Source of the DNA: Oscillospiraceae bacterium
Lineage (GTDB): Bacteria; Bacillota; Clostridia; Oscillospirales; UBA929
Direction of reading: 5' to 3'
DNA length: 63,892 nt
NCBI GenBank assembly: GCA_031265355.1
Contig: JAISCT010000059.1
Location: 1-63,892 of the forward strand
This document shows positions 25,497 to 33,162 of the stretch, piece after piece. Position 1 is the first letter of the stretch; each line of letters starts with the position of its first letter. The notes under the pieces are model-generated. The model had not been told where the DNA came from, did no database searches, and saw only the letters and a list, made by a program, of their open reading frames with translations. The position numbers and the translations under genes were made by a program.

Positions 25497-25708
25497 TGGC
25501 AGGAACATATACGACCATCCAGGGCGACATGTGGGACGGGATTGCTCATACGCAGCTCGGTAGCGCGTTCTACAAGGACAGCCTCATGACCGCAAACCGC
25601 AAATATCTCCGGTACTACATCTTTCCGGCCGGCATCACACTCACGCTGCCGGATGAGGGGGAGGAAAGTTCCGCCGATCTGCCGCCCTGGAGGCAGGTGA
25701 ACGGCTGA
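25496..25708 (+). CDS. Tail protein X (LysM-like)
   Basis: 70 residues from ATG 25496, overlapping the previous stop (TGATG). The sequence TYTTIQGDMWDGIAHTQLGS and the following YIFPAGITLTLPDE are the LysM-type fold of P2 X, which sits in the baseplate hub and contacts the cell wall. Next gene again overlaps by TGATG. Confidence 0.88.
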   Translation: MAGTYTTIQGDMWDGIAHTQLGSAFYKDSLMTANRKYLRYYIFPAGITLTLPDEGEESSADLPPWRQVNG

Positions 25709-27231
25709 TGATTGACAAAGACCTCGCGAGGCGCACAAACGTAGAGGTGTATTTCGACGGCGTGAACATCTCGCAGTCGCTCAGAGAATACCTTCTGGCA
25801 CTCGACTACACGGACAATGAGGAAGGCGAGTCCGACGACTTGCAGATCTCGCTTGAGGACCGTGACGACATCTGGCTGTGCAAATGGCTGGACGCCGCGA
25901 TCCAAGCCGCCGCGTCCAGTTCCGCCGCCGGGGCTGCGGGGGTGCTGTACAAGGTGACGGCCCAGAGCGGGCTGAATGTCCGAAGCGGGCCGGGCACGAG
26001 CCACGCAAAGGTCGGCGCGCTCGCCTACGGTGCGCAGATTGCCGTCGCCGCCATCTCAAACGGGTGGGCGACCATCACGTACAGCGGCAAGACCGCGTAT
26101 GTCAGCGCGGGTTACCTCATCGCCATCAACACCGGCGCCGGCGGATCTGGCAGCTGGGCGATAGGCGACGCCGTTATCGCCAACGGGCAACCGCAGTATT
26201 CAAGTTATGGCGACGGGACACCAGGTGCGAGCGTCGCCAATTACAGCGGCACCGTCACATATTTAAATCTGAAAGGAGGCGCTCCGTATCCGATTCACGT
26301 GGGGAAACTGGGGTGGTTTGCGGAGGGTCAAGTCGCGAAAGCTTCGGCCTCCGGGACATCAAACGGTTCGACCCTCAAAGGGATGCGCATACAGGCGTCC
26401 TTTGTCCGCGAGAACTGGAACGGCGACGGAAAGGACAATGTCCTCGACTGCGGCCAGTTTGAGCTTGACGACGTAGAGGCATCCGGACCGCCCTCGGTCA
26501 TTACGATCAAGGGCACATCGCTGCCGTTCAAGGCACAGATACGCCAGACCAAAAAGAACAGAGCGTGGGAATCCTACAAACTCTCCGGCATCGCGAAAGA
26601 AATGGCGGCGGTCAATGGCCTGGCCTGCATGTACGAGTCGCCCAGCGACCCCCACTACGATCGCGCGGAACAGATCGCGACGAGTGACATTCAGTTCCTG
26701 TCCACACTCTGCCGCAATGCCGGCATTGCCCTGAAAGTCACCAACAATGCCATCGTACTGTTTGACCAAGCCGCCTACGAGGCCAAGCCAGTCAGGCTTA
26801 CGATCAAACGTGGTGCCGGAGGGTACACCAAGTACAAGCTGGCGACCGGAGAGGCGGACGCACAGTACGCAAGCTGCCGCGTGAGTTACGTCAATCCGTC
26901 AACAGGCGCATCAATTGAGGCGACCGCCTATGCGGCGGGTTATGACCCCGACGATAAGAACAATCAACGTCTTGAGATCTCGGCACGTGTCAGAAGCATT
27001 GCCGAAGCGCAGACGTTGGCTGAAAAGCGCCTGCGCCTGCGGAACAAATTTGAAAAATCTGCGACATTCACAATCCCTGGGAACCCGAACATTATGGCCG
27101 GCTTCACAGTCATGCTCGAAGGATGGGGCGCCTGGAGCGGAAAGTACATCGTGAGCCAAACGAGACATTCCGTGGGCGGAAGCGGATATGCGACGCAAAT
27201 CCGGCTGCGGCCGACAGCGGGGGTGCGCTGA
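25708..27231 (+). CDS. Baseplate hub protein, P2 D family, with inserted SH3-like domains
   Basis: 507 residues. Residues 1-60 and about 225-507 are the gpD/gp27-like hub (VEVYFDGVNISQSLREYLLA, FELDDVEASGPPSVITIKGT, FEKSATFTIPGNPNIMAGFT). Between them are two extra modules: residues about 79-140 form a bacterial SH3 domain (YKVTAQSGLNVRSGPGTSHA, then ISNGWATITYSGKTAYVSAG) and residues about 150-212 a second SH3-like unit resembling the C-terminal domain of amidases (AIGDAVIANGQPQYSSYGDG, HVGKLGWFAEGQVAK). Such domains bind peptidoglycan, so the hub itself may recognise the cell wall. Length is well above the usual 350 residues because of the insertion. Confidence 0.88.
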   Translation: MIDKDLARRTNVEVYFDGVNISQSLREYLLALDYTDNEEGESDDLQISLEDRDDIWLCKWLDAAIQAAASSSAAGAAGVLYKVTAQSGLNVRSGPGTSHAKVGALAYGAQIAVAAISNGWATITYSGKTAYVSAGYLIAINTGAGGSGSWAIGDAVIANGQPQYSSYGDGTPGASVANYSGTVTYLNLKGGAPYPIHVGKLGWFAEGQVAKASASGTSNGSTLKGMRIQASFVRENWNGDGKDNVLDCGQFELDDVEASGPPSVITIKGTSLPFKAQIRQTKKNRAWESYKLSGIAKEMAAVNGLACMYESPSDPHYDRAEQIATSDIQFLSTLCRNAGIALKVTNNAIVLFDQAAYEAKPVRLTIKRGAGGYTKYKLATGEADAQYASCRVSYVNPSTGASIEATAYAAGYDPDDKNNQRLEISARVRSIAEAQTLAEKRLRLRNKFEKSATFTIPGNPNIMAGFTVMLEGWGAWSGKYIVSQTRHSVGGSGYATQIRLRPTAGVR

Positions 27232-27557
27232 TGGATGAAAATTTCGCGCGCATCGGTATCGTCAGTGCTGTCGACAACGCAAACAGAAAAGCCCGCGTGA
27301 TATTCCGGGATAAGGGCATGACATCCGGGTGGCTCTATGTGCTGCAACATCCGGGAGCAAATGTGCATGTCAAGGGCAGCGGAGACCATACGCATATGAT
27401 CTCCGACACCTATTCAGGCAGCGGCTCGGCCAGCACGGATGGTGCTCACGATCACGTGGCCACTGTAACCGGGTGGATGCCGGCATTGAATACTGTTGTG
27501 CTTGTGCTCTACCTGCCCGTTTTCGGCGGAGACGGCTTCATACTGGGGGCGATATAA
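27231..27557 (+). CDS. Baseplate spike/assembly protein, P2 V-like
   Basis: 108 residues; ATG 27231 overlaps the previous stop. NFARIGIVSAVDNANRKARV followed by RDKGMTSGWLYVLQHPG is the OB-fold of gpV; the C-terminal part (VKGSGDHTHMISDTYSGSGS, then DGAHDHVATV) has the His-rich repeats of a spike that binds metal. Shorter than P2 V (211 residues). Next gene overlaps by TAATG. Confidence 0.8.
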   Translation: MDENFARIGIVSAVDNANRKARVIFRDKGMTSGWLYVLQHPGANVHVKGSGDHTHMISDTYSGSGSASTDGAHDHVATVTGWMPALNTVVLVLYLPVFGGDGFILGAI

Positions 27558-27955
27558 TGGCACAGGTCGGATGCCTGGGAGACGTCGTATTTCAAGTCTC
27601 CGACAAGGCGGTTGAAACGATCAGCAATGTGCAGTGGTCAGGGTCCGCACGGTATGGCACCCATCAGCGCCACTTGAAAGATGCTCTGACGGAATTTGTA
27701 GGCCTTGATCCGGATACCATATCGTTTGACATGGTACTGTCCGTCTTCCTCGGCGTCGACCCGATGACAGAACTCACAAAGATATGGCAATACGAACGCA
27801 CGGGCAAAGCCGTCCCGATGGCCATCGGGGACAAGGGATATGGGAAATACCGCTGGGTCATCGAAAAGCATAAGATTAAACTGCAAACGTTCGACAGGTA
27901 CGGCAATTTGACCAGCGCGACTGCTTCTATCTCCCTGCTCGAATACCTGAAATAG
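27557..27955 (+). CDS. Tail protein U (P2 type)
   Basis: 132 residues from ATG 27557. QVGCLGDVVFQVSDKAVETI, then AVPMAIGDKGYGKYRWVIEK and the C-terminal ASISLLEYLK match P2 GpU, which helps finish the tail. Gene order V-U-W here deviates from P2, where U lies with D, but is seen in Firmicutes phages with Mu/P2-type tails. Confidence 0.8.
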   Translation: MAQVGCLGDVVFQVSDKAVETISNVQWSGSARYGTHQRHLKDALTEFVGLDPDTISFDMVLSVFLGVDPMTELTKIWQYERTGKAVPMAIGDKGYGKYRWVIEKHKIKLQTFDRYGNLTSATASISLLEYLK

Positions 27956-27972
27956 CGAGGTGGCGTGGCGTT

Positions 27973-28293
27973 ATGAACTACAGGGTAAGCGCAAAAGACC
28001 CCAGGGAAATCACCCTGAACGAAAGCGATCCTGTGGCCTCCGTGCTGCAAAATATAGCGATCATCCTTAAAACGCGGAAACACTCCGTCCCGTTGTATCG
28101 GGACTTCGGACTATCCGGGCAATTTATCGACAAGCCGATCCACATCGCAAAGCCGATGCTGATCGCAGAGCTTACGGAAGCGATAGCGGAATATGAACCG
28201 CGGGCGACGGTAGTAAGAGTGACACTCGAAGAGTCTCAAAACATACCCGGAAAGCTGGTCGTAACGGTGGAGGTGGAAATAGGGGATGAGTAG
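27973..28293 (+). CDS. Baseplate wedge protein W (gp25-like lysozyme fold)
   Basis: 106 residues. EITLNESDPVASVLQNIAII, LYRDFGLSGQFIDKPIHIAK and ITEAI-like helix (LIAELTEAIAEYEPRATVVR) are the gpW/gp25 family of baseplate wedges. Weak site AGCGAGGTGG upstream. Overlaps gene J by 8 bases. Confidence 0.88.
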   Translation: MNYRVSAKDPREITLNESDPVASVLQNIAIILKTRKHSVPLYRDFGLSGQFIDKPIHIAKPMLIAELTEAIAEYEPRATVVRVTLEESQNIPGKLVVTVEVEIGDE

Positions 28294-29452
28294 AAATCCG
28301 GAATATCAACTCGTGAGAACGGATACGGAGGAACTCGCGTCAAAACTCATTGCCGCCTACGAAATAATCACAAAGACCACCGTACGACCGGCGAGCCCGG
28401 AAAGACTGTTCATCCTGTGGATTGCGGATGCCTTCTCGCAGGAGCGGGCTCTCGGCAACTATATGATCAATCAAAACCTTCCAAGCAGAGCGGATGGGGC
28501 TAATCTTGACGCGCTTGGCGAACAGCTTTACAACAGAACGCGGCCAGCGGCACAGGCGGCCTTTTGTACTATACGTTTTTACGTATCGGCGCCCCAGACA
28601 ACGGCGATATTGGTTCCAACAGGCACACGAGTAACGGATCCGGAGAGAGCTCTGATTTGGGCGACAACCAAAGACGCCTATATAACGATCGGCAGCCTGT
28701 ACGCGGATGTGATGGTTCAGTGCCAAACTGCCGGATTGGCCGGCAACGACTACATGGTCGGTCAAATCAATACCGCTATCGACGTATTTGATTTCTTCGA
28801 ACGTTGTGAAAATATAACTGCGAGCGACGGAGGCGCCAACGAGAGTTCGGACGATGAATACTATGAGACTATGCGCGCCAGTCAAGATTCTTATAGTGAC
28901 GCGGGGGCCAGGGGTGCGTACATCTACTTTGCAAAACAGGTGTCAACAGAAATCGTGGATGTGGTTGCCAATTCTCCAAGCCCTGGGCAAGTAAACATCT
29001 ATGTCCTTATGAAGGGTGACGAAATCGCCGGCGCTGAAATCAAAAATGCAGTCCTCGCCGCCTGCAACGATGATTTTGTGCGACCGCTGACAGACTACGT
29101 CGTTGTGGATGACCCGGAGGTGGTTGTCTACAACGTTGACATCACTTACTACATACCGCGCAACGCGTCACTCAGCGCCGCAGAAGTCGAAGCGGCGGTG
29201 AATGCGGCTGTGGCATCGTACATCACATGGCAAGGCGCCAAGCTTGGACGAGATATTAATCCATCATACCTGCTCGGTTTACTCATGCAGACCGGCATCA
29301 AACGGGCAGAGGTTGCCTATCCAGTCTTTGTGACATTACGAGATGGCAGCGACGATCCCGAATCGATGCGAGAGGGGGATGACGGAACAATTCCGCAGGT
29401 AGCATTCGCCGGAGATGTCACCATCACGAACGGGGGCTATGAGGATGACTGA
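28286..29452 (+). CDS. Baseplate wedge protein J (P2 J/Mu gp47)
   Basis: 388 residues. AAYEIITKTTVRPASPERLF, NLPSRADGANLDALGEQLYN, the conserved GTRVTDPERALIWATTKDAY, and ESSDDEYYETMRASQDSYSD-like block followed by GARGAYIYFAKQVS typify the family. A C-terminal beta region ends in DVTITNGGYEDD. Forms the baseplate periphery that triggers sheath contraction. Confidence 0.92.
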   Translation: MSRNPEYQLVRTDTEELASKLIAAYEIITKTTVRPASPERLFILWIADAFSQERALGNYMINQNLPSRADGANLDALGEQLYNRTRPAAQAAFCTIRFYVSAPQTTAILVPTGTRVTDPERALIWATTKDAYITIGSLYADVMVQCQTAGLAGNDYMVGQINTAIDVFDFFERCENITASDGGANESSDDEYYETMRASQDSYSDAGARGAYIYFAKQVSTEIVDVVANSPSPGQVNIYVLMKGDEIAGAEIKNAVLAACNDDFVRPLTDYVVVDDPEVVVYNVDITYYIPRNASLSAAEVEAAVNAAVASYITWQGAKLGRDINPSYLLGLLMQTGIKRAEVAYPVFVTLRDGSDDPESMREGDDGTIPQVAFAGDVTITNGGYEDD

Positions 29453-30131
29453 GCATGGCATCACCGTCAAAAATCTGCTGCGCACTCTGCCTGAAGTGCT
29501 TCGTGACGATGAAAAAATGCTGGCCCTTGGCCGCGTTATTGCCGAAGAACTGACAGTGCGTGCAAGTGAGATTGACAGGTTGAAGATTTATAGCAGAATC
29601 GACGAGCTTCCAGAGGACTTGCTTGATATACTCGCTTATGACTTCAAGGTCGATTGGTATGGATACAACTATGACCTCGAAACGAAGCGGGCACTGATCA
29701 AGGACAGCTTCAATGTCCATCGCCACCTTGGGACACGGGGCGCTGTGGAAAAAGCGTTGTCCAACGTCTACGTGGATGCCAAGATTGAAGAATGGCATGA
29801 GTACGGCGGCGATCCATATTATTTCCGCGTGTTGCTCGACGTGACCAACCAGCGCGCAGCGATAACTCATTCCGACGCGGCAAGGTCGCTGAACATCTAT
29901 AAGTCCCTGCGCTCTCACCTGCAATATAACGCAATCATATACTACAGCCGCATCTATATCGGGATACGCATGGTCTATGGGTATGTGATCTACGCGACCC
30001 GGGTGTGCGGGACATTTCCCATTCGAGCAACACAGGGAGGCGTTGAGTCCGGAGGAATAGGTATAAGCGCTGGAGGAAATGGAGTTTCATACAGTGTTCG
30101 CTTCTGCGGCGCTGTTCCTGGCAGCATTTAA
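29445..30131 (+). CDS. Baseplate protein I (P2 I family)
   Basis: 228 residues from ATG 29445, chosen because GGGGG lies eight bases upstream; it overlaps gene J by 8 bases. DEKMLALGRVIAEELTVRAS, LLDILAYDFKVDWYGYNYDL and KRALIKDSFNVHRHLGTRGA are the conserved blocks of P2 I. The last 45 residues (Gly/Ser/Ile rich, beginning GYVIYATRVCGTFPIRATQG) are a fibre-like extension. Connects the baseplate to tail fibres. Confidence 0.88.
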   Translation: MTEHGITVKNLLRTLPEVLRDDEKMLALGRVIAEELTVRASEIDRLKIYSRIDELPEDLLDILAYDFKVDWYGYNYDLETKRALIKDSFNVHRHLGTRGAVEKALSNVYVDAKIEEWHEYGGDPYYFRVLLDVTNQRAAITHSDAARSLNIYKSLRSHLQYNAIIYYSRIYIGIRMVYGYVIYATRVCGTFPIRATQGGVESGGIGISAGGNGVSYSVRFCGAVPGSI

Positions 30132-30146
30132 AGGAGGAGATTTGAC

Positions 30147-30452
30147 ATGCTCGACGCCGCGGCATTCATAGATCTGCGCGGATACCTTAAACGCCGGATT
30201 ACCCGCGCAAGATACCGCGTTGGCTCTGCTTATTACTCGACCGACCTGACCGACATTACGATTCTCTCCAACGGCACCGTCCGGGCACAACTTTCCATCA
30301 TCCCGGGTGGCACAGTTACAGTCAACAGAGTTGAGCTGCTCAACAGCGAGAGCAGCCTGTGGGCGCATCAGGATGTGAACATTATGATTTCGACAGGACA
30401 GACGGGCATCTTATTCTGGTTCGACTTTACCATCACAGAAGAGGCGGGATAA
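30147..30452 (+). CDS. Hypothetical tail-fibre-region protein
   Basis: 101 residues; AAAGGAGGAG at 30128-30137. YLKRRITRARYRVGSAYYST, LTDITILSNGTVRAQLSIIP and a C-terminal beta-rich part suggest a small fibre-associated fold. Resembles short proteins placed between gpI and fibre genes in clostridial phages. Function unknown. Confidence 0.6.
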   Translation: MLDAAAFIDLRGYLKRRITRARYRVGSAYYSTDLTDITILSNGTVRAQLSIIPGGTVTVNRVELLNSESSLWAHQDVNIMISTGQTGILFWFDFTITEEAG

Positions 30453-30454
30453 TC

Positions 30455-30931
30455 ATGTATAACTGGACGAGCTGGTTAGATCACGTGACACTGCCAGCGA
30501 ATTGCTTCAAGATTACGGACAATGGCGACGGGACGGCTACTATCACGCCTGCCGGCACCGTAATGCAGCAAGGCACATCACAGGATCAGGCGCACTTCAA
30601 CAACATCGAGGCCGGCGTTATAGATGCCCATGCCGCCGTGCAGCTCTTGAGCAATGCTGTTCGGCAGAACACATGGGCGATCGAAATAGGCCGGATCACA
30701 CTGACGAACACCGAAATTTTTCCTTTCAACAACAGCCAAAAGACCATAAGCCTGTCGGGCGTCAATGGTAGTGACTCTTACATTGTGCTTACCAGGGTGA
30801 CGGCCTTCAGGGGCAATGTGGGAGAAATCGAGGTTTCCGATCGACTCCGCAACGGCTTCAAGGTCGCGTTCACAGGTTCCGGCGCATCTGCAACCGTGGA
30901 ATATACTGTAATGGGAGGATATCTAAAGTGA
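30455..30931 (+). CDS. Tail tip/fibre protein of clostridial phage type
   Basis: 158 residues; GAGGCGGGATAATC precedes ATG 30455. SWLDHVTLPANCFKITDNGD, GTATITPAGTVMQQGTSQDQ and AHFNNIEAGVIDAHAAVQLL are a pattern I know from tail-tip proteins of clostridial phages, with a helix that would trimerise. A beta-rich C-terminus follows (NNSQKTISLSGVNGSDSYIV). Next gene overlaps by GTGA. Confidence 0.6.
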   Translation: MYNWTSWLDHVTLPANCFKITDNGDGTATITPAGTVMQQGTSQDQAHFNNIEAGVIDAHAAVQLLSNAVRQNTWAIEIGRITLTNTEIFPFNNSQKTISLSGVNGSDSYIVLTRVTAFRGNVGEIEVSDRLRNGFKVAFTGSGASATVEYTVMGGYLK

Positions 30932-31248
30932 TTGTAATTGAGAGAAATACCGGCAAGAAAATCCCTTGTTCAATCAGCGGTACGAAGATCACCTTCGACG
31001 ATGATCTTTCGATCAACCTGGCAAAACGTGAGCAGGATTGGCCCGTTCACATCGACATCTACCATGACGTAGATAAGGAACTTGTTACCGGCGTTGCTGT
31101 TGGGTGCGCCTATCTTGCCCAAATCGACATACCGAAGCGACAGTATGCCGAGACCACCGAGGGATCGGACGGCGAGGCCGTCGCGCACTTGGTGCCTGTC
31201 CCGCTGGACATAGATGCCGTCACATTGACTCTTTGGTCTGTTGAATAG
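30928..31248 (+). CDS. Hypothetical tail-fibre-region protein
   Basis: 106 residues from GTG 30928. IVIERNTGKKIPCSISGTKI then FDDDLSINLAKREQDWPVHI, and AQIDIPKRQYAETTEGSD in the second half. All-beta. It lies directly before the DGR target gene and may link that protein to the baseplate. Family not recognised. Confidence 0.55.
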   Translation: MIVIERNTGKKIPCSISGTKITFDDDLSINLAKREQDWPVHIDIYHDVDKELVTGVAVGCAYLAQIDIPKRQYAETTEGSDGEAVAHLVPVPLDIDAVTLTLWSVE

Positions 31249-31261
31249 GAGGGTGTAAAAA

Positions 31262-32347
31262 ATGCCGAACTTTGATCTTTCAGCTCTTGCGCTCGCGGCC
31301 GTCTGTCCCGGCAATGAAATTCTGTATGACGACAAGGGCATGCCCTCTGTCATGGTCAAAATCCCGAAGCAGACATACGCTCAACTTGGAATCGGTTCAT
31401 CCACAGCGACGCATCCGGCATTCATCATTAATGGCACAGAGGTAGATGCGATTTGGATTTCCAAGTATCAAAACATCGCCAAGAACGGCCGTGCCTATTC
31501 TCTTCCGGGCCAAGATCCGCAGGCAAGCATTAATTTCGATACTGCCAACAACTATTGTAACGCAAAGGGCGTCGGTTGGCATCTCATGACTCGCGCCGAG
31601 ATTGCAATGATCGCGCTCTGGTGCAAGAAGAACGGCTTTCTCCCATACGGAAATAACAACTATGGCAAAGATAGCCGCGAGTCCAACTACAAAGCGATTC
31701 CGACATCTTACGATGCCGAAAGAACGGCTCGCGTTGCAACCGGTACCGGCCCGCTGACGTGGAGCCATGACAAAAGCCCGTCTGGCATCTGGGATCTCAA
31801 CGGAAACGTGTGGGAGTGGAGTGGCGGCATTCGCCTTGTTTACGGAGAGTTGCAGATACTCGCAAACAACAACGCTGCGGACAACGCCCATTCCCAGCTT
31901 GCCGCCAGCACGGAATGGAGAGCAATCAAGGGCTCGGACGGCAGCTATCTGATACCAGATGGCTCTGGCACAACCGCAGGGAGCATAAAACTCGACTATG
32001 TGAGCCCGTCGTGGAAGTGGGTCGCGGGCACACTCGGCAGTAAGGTTGACGAATCGCGCACCTATACACTTGAAAGCACCGCCTACGACAGCAATGCGAT
32101 CGGTGCCGATGCACTCCTGATGCTCCAGCTGCTTGGGCTCGTTAAGTACGATTCGACGTCTGGCGCCTATGAGGGTGACTGCATCTACGCGAACAACGGC
32201 GCCGCAGAGCGGTCTTTCTACTCCGGTGGCGGCTGGACCTCCTCGGCCAATGCCGGGGTCTTCGCTCTGAGCGGCGGCAGTCCGCGCACGGACGTCGGCG
32301 CGCACATCGGCTTCCGCTCCGCTTTTGTCGTACTGCCACCTGCGTAA
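31262..32347 (+). CDS. DGR target protein: tail-tip receptor binder with FGE/C-type-lectin fold
   Basis: 361 residues; AGGAGGG at 31247-31253. The body is a formylglycine-generating-enzyme-like (FGE-sulfatase) domain, a C-type lectin variant: VWISKY-like AIWISKYQNIAKNGRAYSLP, WHLMTRAEIAMIALWCKKNG, the conserved WDLNGNVWEWSGG at about 177-189, and FRSAFVV at the end. The last 45 residues are the variable repeat. Residues 324, 326, 337, 339, 340, 344, 347 and 348 differ from the template-encoded peptide, seven of them at template Asn codons. Located after the baseplate genes, it is presumably the receptor-binding tip whose specificity the retroelement diversifies. Such lectin folds tolerate many substitutions on one face. 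Confidence 0.93.
   Translation: MPNFDLSALALAAVCPGNEILYDDKGMPSVMVKIPKQTYAQLGIGSSTATHPAFIINGTEVDAIWISKYQNIAKNGRAYSLPGQDPQASINFDTANNYCNAKGVGWHLMTRAEIAMIALWCKKNGFLPYGNNNYGKDSRESNYKAIPTSYDAERTARVATGTGPLTWSHDKSPSGIWDLNGNVWEWSGGIRLVYGELQILANNNAADNAHSQLAASTEWRAIKGSDGSYLIPDGSGTTAGSIKLDYVSPSWKWVAGTLGSKVDESRTYTLESTAYDSNAIGADALLMLQLLGLVKYDSTSGAYEGDCIYANNGAAERSFYSGGGWTSSANAGVFALSGGSPRTDVGAHIGFRSAFVVLPPA
32209..32325 (+). repeat. DGR variable repeat (VR)
   Basis: 117 bp at the 3' end of the target gene, matching the template repeat 654 bases downstream. Exactly 10 mismatches (32231, 32232, 32238, 32271, 32276, 32277, 32280, 32291, 32300, 32303), every one at a template A: eight A-to-G, two A-to-C. The last 21 bases hold no adenine and are identical, serving as the initiation-of-mutagenic-homology (IMH) side. 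The VR stops 19 bases before the gene's stop codon. Confidence 0.95.
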
Positions 32348-32356
32348 CTGCGTTCT

Positions 32357-32382
32357 GACGGCTCCGCGATAGCGGAGCCGTC
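32357..32382 (+). other. DGR target hairpin with GATA tetraloop
   Basis: GACGGCTCCGC (32357-32367), loop GATA, GCGGAGCCGTC (32372-32382): a perfect 11-bp inverted repeat 31 bases after the VR. In studied DGRs a hairpin or cruciform with a GRNA tetraloop at this place stimulates retrohoming; GATA fits GRNA. No T-run follows, so it is not a terminator. Confidence 0.85.
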
Positions 32383-32493
32383 GACGTAAAATTTCCAGAT
32401 AACACATTCTGTTATTTTCTCACAAAATGGTGTCTTCTATGACATTGCCATGTAAGATGGACTAGAAGAAAACGGAAATGGGGTGACTATAAT

Positions 32494-32844
32494 GTGGCTG
32501 AAGAGCTAAAAATCCTCCAAAAGATCTTCGACATGATGGAGTATGGTTACGGCGCACTCTCCCAGTACCCCAAGGCGGAAAAGTTTGCGCTTGCCACCGA
32601 TATGAAGCACAGCATGGACACAATACTTGAGCGGGCCATAGAGGCGCAGAAGAAGTACTACAAGAAGACTACTCTGCAAGAGTTTGATGTCGAAGTAGCG
32701 AAGTTAAAAGCATACTTACGACTCTCCAAAAATCTCGGATTCCTTCCTATGAAAAAATATGAAATATGGTCTGAAAAGGTAGTCGAAATCGGCAAAATGT
32801 TAGGTGGGTGGCTGAAATCCGTCAACAGCCAAAAGCCTACATGA
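32494..32844 (+). CDS. avd: DGR accessory variability determinant (Avd)
   Basis: 116 residues from GTG 32494, with GGGGTGA at 32480-32486; an ATG at 32492 is in a closed frame. Small, basic, four-helix protein: LKILQKIFDMMEYGYGALSQ, YPKAEKFALATDMKHSM, and LKAYLRLSKNLGFLPMKKYE. This is the bAvd/S23-like fold that forms a pentameric barrel, binds the template RNA and the reverse transcriptase, and is needed for mutagenic retrohoming. It lies between VR and TR as in Bordetella phage BPP-1. Confidence 0.93.
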   Translation: MAEELKILQKIFDMMEYGYGALSQYPKAEKFALATDMKHSMDTILERAIEAQKKYYKKTTLQEFDVEVAKLKAYLRLSKNLGFLPMKKYEIWSEKVVEIGKMLGGWLKSVNSQKPT

Positions 32845-32862
32845 CATAGGGAACAGGTCACT

Positions 32863-32979
32863 GCGGTCTTTCTACTCCGGTGGCAACTGGAACTCCTCGG
32901 CCAATGCCGGGGTCTTCGCTCTGAACGGCAACAATCCGCGCACGAACGTCGGCACGAACATCGGCTTCCGCTCCGCTTT
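32863..32979 (+). repeat. DGR template repeat (TR), noncoding RNA template
   Basis: 117 bp starting 19 bases after the avd stop. In the target frame it would encode seven Asn (AAC/AAT) codons at the variable positions, the preferred DGR codons because any A change gives a sense codon. The sequence itself is invariant, and mismatches occur only in the VR. Adenines in CCAATGCC and CGCACG happen to be unchanged in the current VR. Confidence 0.95.
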
Positions 32980-33162
32980 GCCTCCACGTCAGATATTGCA
33001 AACTCAAGGGTTTGCCTTCAGTACAGAGGTGATAAAGGGGCCTGTTTCCTCAACTCGCCCGATGAGGCGGGGAGAAAAATAAGCAGCCACGTATACCGCC
33101 GCCACTCCGACGCAATTACATCCGGCGCTGTAAAGCGTGGCCCTTGAGGGAGATACGGCGAA
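32980..33162 (+). other. Spacer between TR and reverse transcriptase gene
   Basis: 183 bases without an open reading frame of note. In BPP-1 the corresponding spacer is part of the DGR RNA and primes cDNA synthesis; a similar role is inferred. Contains GAGGGAG (33147-33153) as the reverse transcriptase ribosome-binding site. Confidence 0.6.

Noticed and set aside
32980..33162. Second variable repeat or extra target gene near the DGR
   Set aside because: Reading both sides of the cassette showed only one VR/TR pair in this window.
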